From Lachnospiraceae bacterium UBA7196 (GTDB lineage Bacteria > Bacillota > Clostridia > Lachnospirales > Lachnospiraceae), in assembly GCA_002490835.1 (NCBI GenBank), contig DKUU01000033.1, positions 1 through 64,000 on the forward strand: a stretch of 64,000 nt of DNA. Direction: 5' to 3'. Position numbers and translations under genes: made by a program. Under the pieces are notes generated by a model. That model was not told where the DNA came from. It worked only from the letters and a program-made list of their open reading frames with translations, and did not search any database. Shown here one piece after another: positions 62,108 through 64,000 of the stretch. How positions within the stretch are numbered: the stretch's first letter is position 1; each line of letters starts with the position of its first letter.

Positions 62108-62254
62108 ATGATTAATTTTGAAGAGGAACTGAAAAAGTTTCACCCCAGTCTGGAAGTAGAGGACGCGGAGGAGGCGATCTATAATCAGGATCTGACGGAT
62201 ATGGCGGATCTGATGGTAAAGATCGTCAAGGAGTCGAAGAAAGCAGGAGAATAG
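62108..62254 (+). CDS. 48-residue acidic small protein
   Basis: ATG 62108 follows GGAATGGAG, and the frame ends with TAG at 62252-62254. It starts MINFEEELKKFHPSLEVEDAE and is strongly acidic with a helical pattern; no membrane segment. It lies 24 bp after folC and 19 bp before the next gene, filling the space as an operon member would. I recognise no family. Confidence 0.65.
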   Translation: MINFEEELKKFHPSLEVEDAEEAIYNQDLTDMADLMVKIVKESKKAGE

Positions 62255-62273
62255 GAATAGAGGATCAGCGTAA

Positions 62274-63695
62274 ATGATTTGTTATCGGTGTGGATGTACT
62301 TTGTCCGAACACGATTTTTGCACGAACTGCGGCGCCGATGTCGCTCTTTATAAAAGGATCATATATATATCGAACCGTTTTTATAATGACGGTCTGGAGC
62401 GGGCCAGCGTCAGGGATCTGACAGGTGCGATCACGAGTTTGCGGCAGAGTCTTAAATTTGATAAAAATAATGTGGAGGCCAGAAATCTTCTGGGCTTGGT
62501 ATATTTCGAGACGGGAGAGGTCGTAGCGGCCTTAAGCGAGTGGGTCATCAGTAAGAACCTGCGTCCGAAGAAGAATATCGCGGACGATTATATCAGCATG
62601 ATCCAGACGAACCAGAATCGGCTGGACACCATCAATCAGACAATTAAAAAGTATAATCAGGCGCTTACCTACTGTAATCAGGACAGTCTGGATCTGGCGG
62701 TCATTCAGCTAAAGAAGGTGCTTTCCCTGAACCCGAAATTCATCAGGGCGCATCAGCTTTTAGCGCTTTTGTATATCAACAGTGAGGAGTGGGAGCGGGC
62801 AAAACGCGAACTCACGAAATGTCTGGAGATCGATACCAACAATACCGCCACGCTCCGTTATCTGAAAGAAGTAGACGAGATGCTCCTACCGGAGGAGGGC
62901 GTAAAGCCATCCAAAAAGCAAAAGAAATCGGAGGAGGTCGTCAAATACCAGAGCGGCAACGAGACCATCATCCAGCCGGTCAATATGAAGGAAGGCAGAG
63001 GCGTCACTTCGCTTCTTAATCTGGGGATCGGTCTGGCGATCGGTATCGCAATCGCCTTTTTCCTGATCCTGCCGGCGAGGATTCAGGCGGCCAAGGCGGG
63101 GATTGACGAACAGCTGCGCAAGGTCAGCGAGCAGTCCGATACCAAGACGGCTACCATCAATGAGTTGGAGCAGCAGCTTGCGGAACTGCAGGCGCAGAAT
63201 GAGACGCTGCAGCAGGATGTGGCGGCCTACATGGGACAGGACGGCAGTACCCTGCAGTCCGTGGAGAGCCTGATGAAGGCGGCGGGGGCATACCTGACAG
63301 ATGACGAGGATGTCGTAACCGTAATGGATTATCTGGAGCAGGTCGAGAAGGAGAAAGCCGAAGAGGAGAACGAAAATTCAGAGGCTTTTGACACGCTCTA
63401 CAATACGCTTTTGGCCCTGATCGGCCCGCAGGTTGCGGAATCTTATGATAAGGACGGACATGACGCGTTCTGGGCAGGGAATTACGCGGACGCGATCCCG
63501 AATCTGGAAAAGGCGTTTTTGTATGACGCCACGAACGGACAGGCGCTCTTTGATCTTGGAAATTCCTATAACCGCATCGGGGAGAAGGAGAAGGCAAAGG
63601 AGATTTACCGGCAGGTGATCGAACTCTTCCCTAATACCGAAAAGGCGGAGAAGTCCAAGAACTTTTTGGCGGAACTGGAAGACGCGGAGGAGTAG
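62274..63695 (+). CDS. Zinc-ribbon, TPR and transmembrane protein
   Basis: The protein has 473 residues from ATG 62274. The N-terminus has a zinc ribbon, CYRCGCTLSEHDFCTNCG (four Cys). Residues about 45-205 are TPR repeats (NVEARNLLGLVYFETGEVVAALSEW, FIRAHQLLALLYINSEEWERAKRELTKCLEID). One membrane helix at about 247-267 (LGIGLAIGIAIAFFLIL) is followed by a coiled coil (about 275-320) and a second TPR unit at the C-terminus (AFLYDATNGQALFDLGNSYNRIGEKEKAKEIY). It probably scaffolds a protein complex at the membrane. Its partner is unknown. Confidence 0.85.
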   Translation: MICYRCGCTLSEHDFCTNCGADVALYKRIIYISNRFYNDGLERASVRDLTGAITSLRQSLKFDKNNVEARNLLGLVYFETGEVVAALSEWVISKNLRPKKNIADDYISMIQTNQNRLDTINQTIKKYNQALTYCNQDSLDLAVIQLKKVLSLNPKFIRAHQLLALLYINSEEWERAKRELTKCLEIDTNNTATLRYLKEVDEMLLPEEGVKPSKKQKKSEEVVKYQSGNETIIQPVNMKEGRGVTSLLNLGIGLAIGIAIAFFLILPARIQAAKAGIDEQLRKVSEQSDTKTATINELEQQLAELQAQNETLQQDVAAYMGQDGSTLQSVESLMKAAGAYLTDDEDVVTVMDYLEQVEKEKAEEENENSEAFDTLYNTLLALIGPQVAESYDKDGHDAFWAGNYADAIPNLEKAFLYDATNGQALFDLGNSYNRIGEKEKAKEIYRQVIELFPNTEKAEKSKNFLAELEDAEE

Positions 63696-63732
63696 GGGCC
63701 GCATACAAAAGAAAAAAGGATAGCAGAGAAAC

Positions 63733-63770
63733 GAAAGAGGACATGATGGAAAACATCATGTCCTTTCTTT
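63733..63770 (+). terminator. Terminator after the TPR protein gene
   Basis: GGACATGATG and CATCATGTCC with flanking GAAAG/CTTTC form the stem, followed by TTT-A-TT. Confidence 0.8.
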
Positions 63771-63793
63771 ATTGCGAAAGGAGTTAACATAAT

Positions 63794-64000
63794 ATGGAAG
63801 AAGATTTTAAAGTGATTGACAACTACTTGATGATAAGGATGCCGGCTGAGATAGATCACCACAAATCGGTTGACATAAGTTCGAGAGCAGACCGTTATAT
63901 CGTCTCGAAGCAGGTGGGGAATGTGGTGTTTGATTTTGAACGGACGACCTTTATGGACAGTTCGGGAGTGGGGATCATTCTGGGACGCTACCGGAAGATC
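63794..64000 (+). CDS. spoIIAA: Anti-sigma F factor antagonist, 3' end outside window
   Basis: The first 69 residues are present, from ATG 63794 behind AAAGGAG. This is a STAS-domain protein: DNYLMIRMPAEIDHHKSVDISSRAD at the N-terminus, NVVFDFERTTFMDSSGVGIILGRYRKI with the phosphorylatable Ser of the DSSGVG motif. In Bacillus and Clostridia it frees sigma F from SpoIIAB at the start of forespore development. The expected spoIIAB and sigF genes would lie beyond the right edge. The match of the motif and size favours SpoIIAA over RsbV-type paralogues. Confidence 0.85.
   Translation, partial: MEEDFKVIDNYLMIRMPAEIDHHKSVDISSRADRYIVSKQVGNVVFDFERTTFMDSSGVGIILGRYRKI

Overview
The window looks like a chromosomal segment of a gut-type, spore-forming member of the Lachnospiraceae (Clostridia). 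Supporting signs are strong GGAGG ribosome sites, near-consensus sigma-A promoters, a GUA-specifier T-box ahead of valS, an entry into a spoIIAA-type sporulation operon at the right edge, a clostridial GAAC-N4-GTTC SOS box, and a beta-mannan phosphorolysis locus of the kind known from Roseburia and Ruminococcus. Most genes are moderately GC-rich; one nucleoside phosphorylase (about 55.0-55.8 kb) is visibly AT-richer. I see no rRNA, tRNA, CRISPR array, prophage or intact insertion sequence.

Layout. 0-6.8 kb: end of a surface-glycan type cluster (methyltransferase, four-domain methyltransferase/cytidylyltransferase, capsule-type glycosyltransferase, two TIM-barrel sugar isomerase-like proteins), in which one small Rossmann-like module recurs. 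6.9-11.8 kb: a DUF4143 gene fragment, then a lipoprotein (solute-binding domain plus 5'-nucleotidase C-terminal-like domain) with a hybrid histidine kinase. 12.3-15.9 kb: heterodimeric ABC exporter, followed by a convergent XRE regulator. 17-23.2 kb: PAS protein, Uma2 nuclease-fold protein, AsnA, XRE membrane protein, chemoreceptor, LytTR regulator. 23.5-25.8 kb: radical-SAM plus partner DNA-repair pair under two SOS boxes. 26-31 kb: Crh-like HPr protein, nuclease-helicase fusion, GH13 amylase, and a 37-codon small gene with its own promoter and terminator. 31.3-34.9 kb: second heterodimeric ABC exporter. 35-44.4 kb: LacI and AraC regulators, sugar ABC importer, cellobiose 2-epimerase and two GH130 phosphorylases. 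44.5-50.9 kb: LysM/peptidoglycan-binding protein, TrkA-TrkH potassium uptake, DUF6465, AzlCD. 51-54 kb: PadR-DUF1700-DUF4097-PspC envelope operon. 54-64 kb: ECF S-component, nucleoside phosphorylase, T-box-valS, FapA, FolC, a 48-codon gene, a zinc-ribbon/TPR membrane protein, and the start of spoIIAA.

The most unusual content is intergenic. At least five copies of a two-to-four-hairpin element (class I) carry an invariant CGAG...CTCG-based second hairpin whose upper stem covaries between copies; in three copies the first hairpin supplies the stop codon of the gene before it. Two further families with long outer inverted repeats occur (class II at 16.96, 54.84 and 56.13 kb; class III at 26.41 and 31.23 kb), and a one-off cruciform-like element lies at 23.35 kb. 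Other leads are the SOS-controlled radical-SAM pair, the 37-codon gene whose Shine-Dalgarno can pair with a perfect anti-Shine-Dalgarno inside its own coding region, and four 11-bp direct repeats in front of the LytTR gene.
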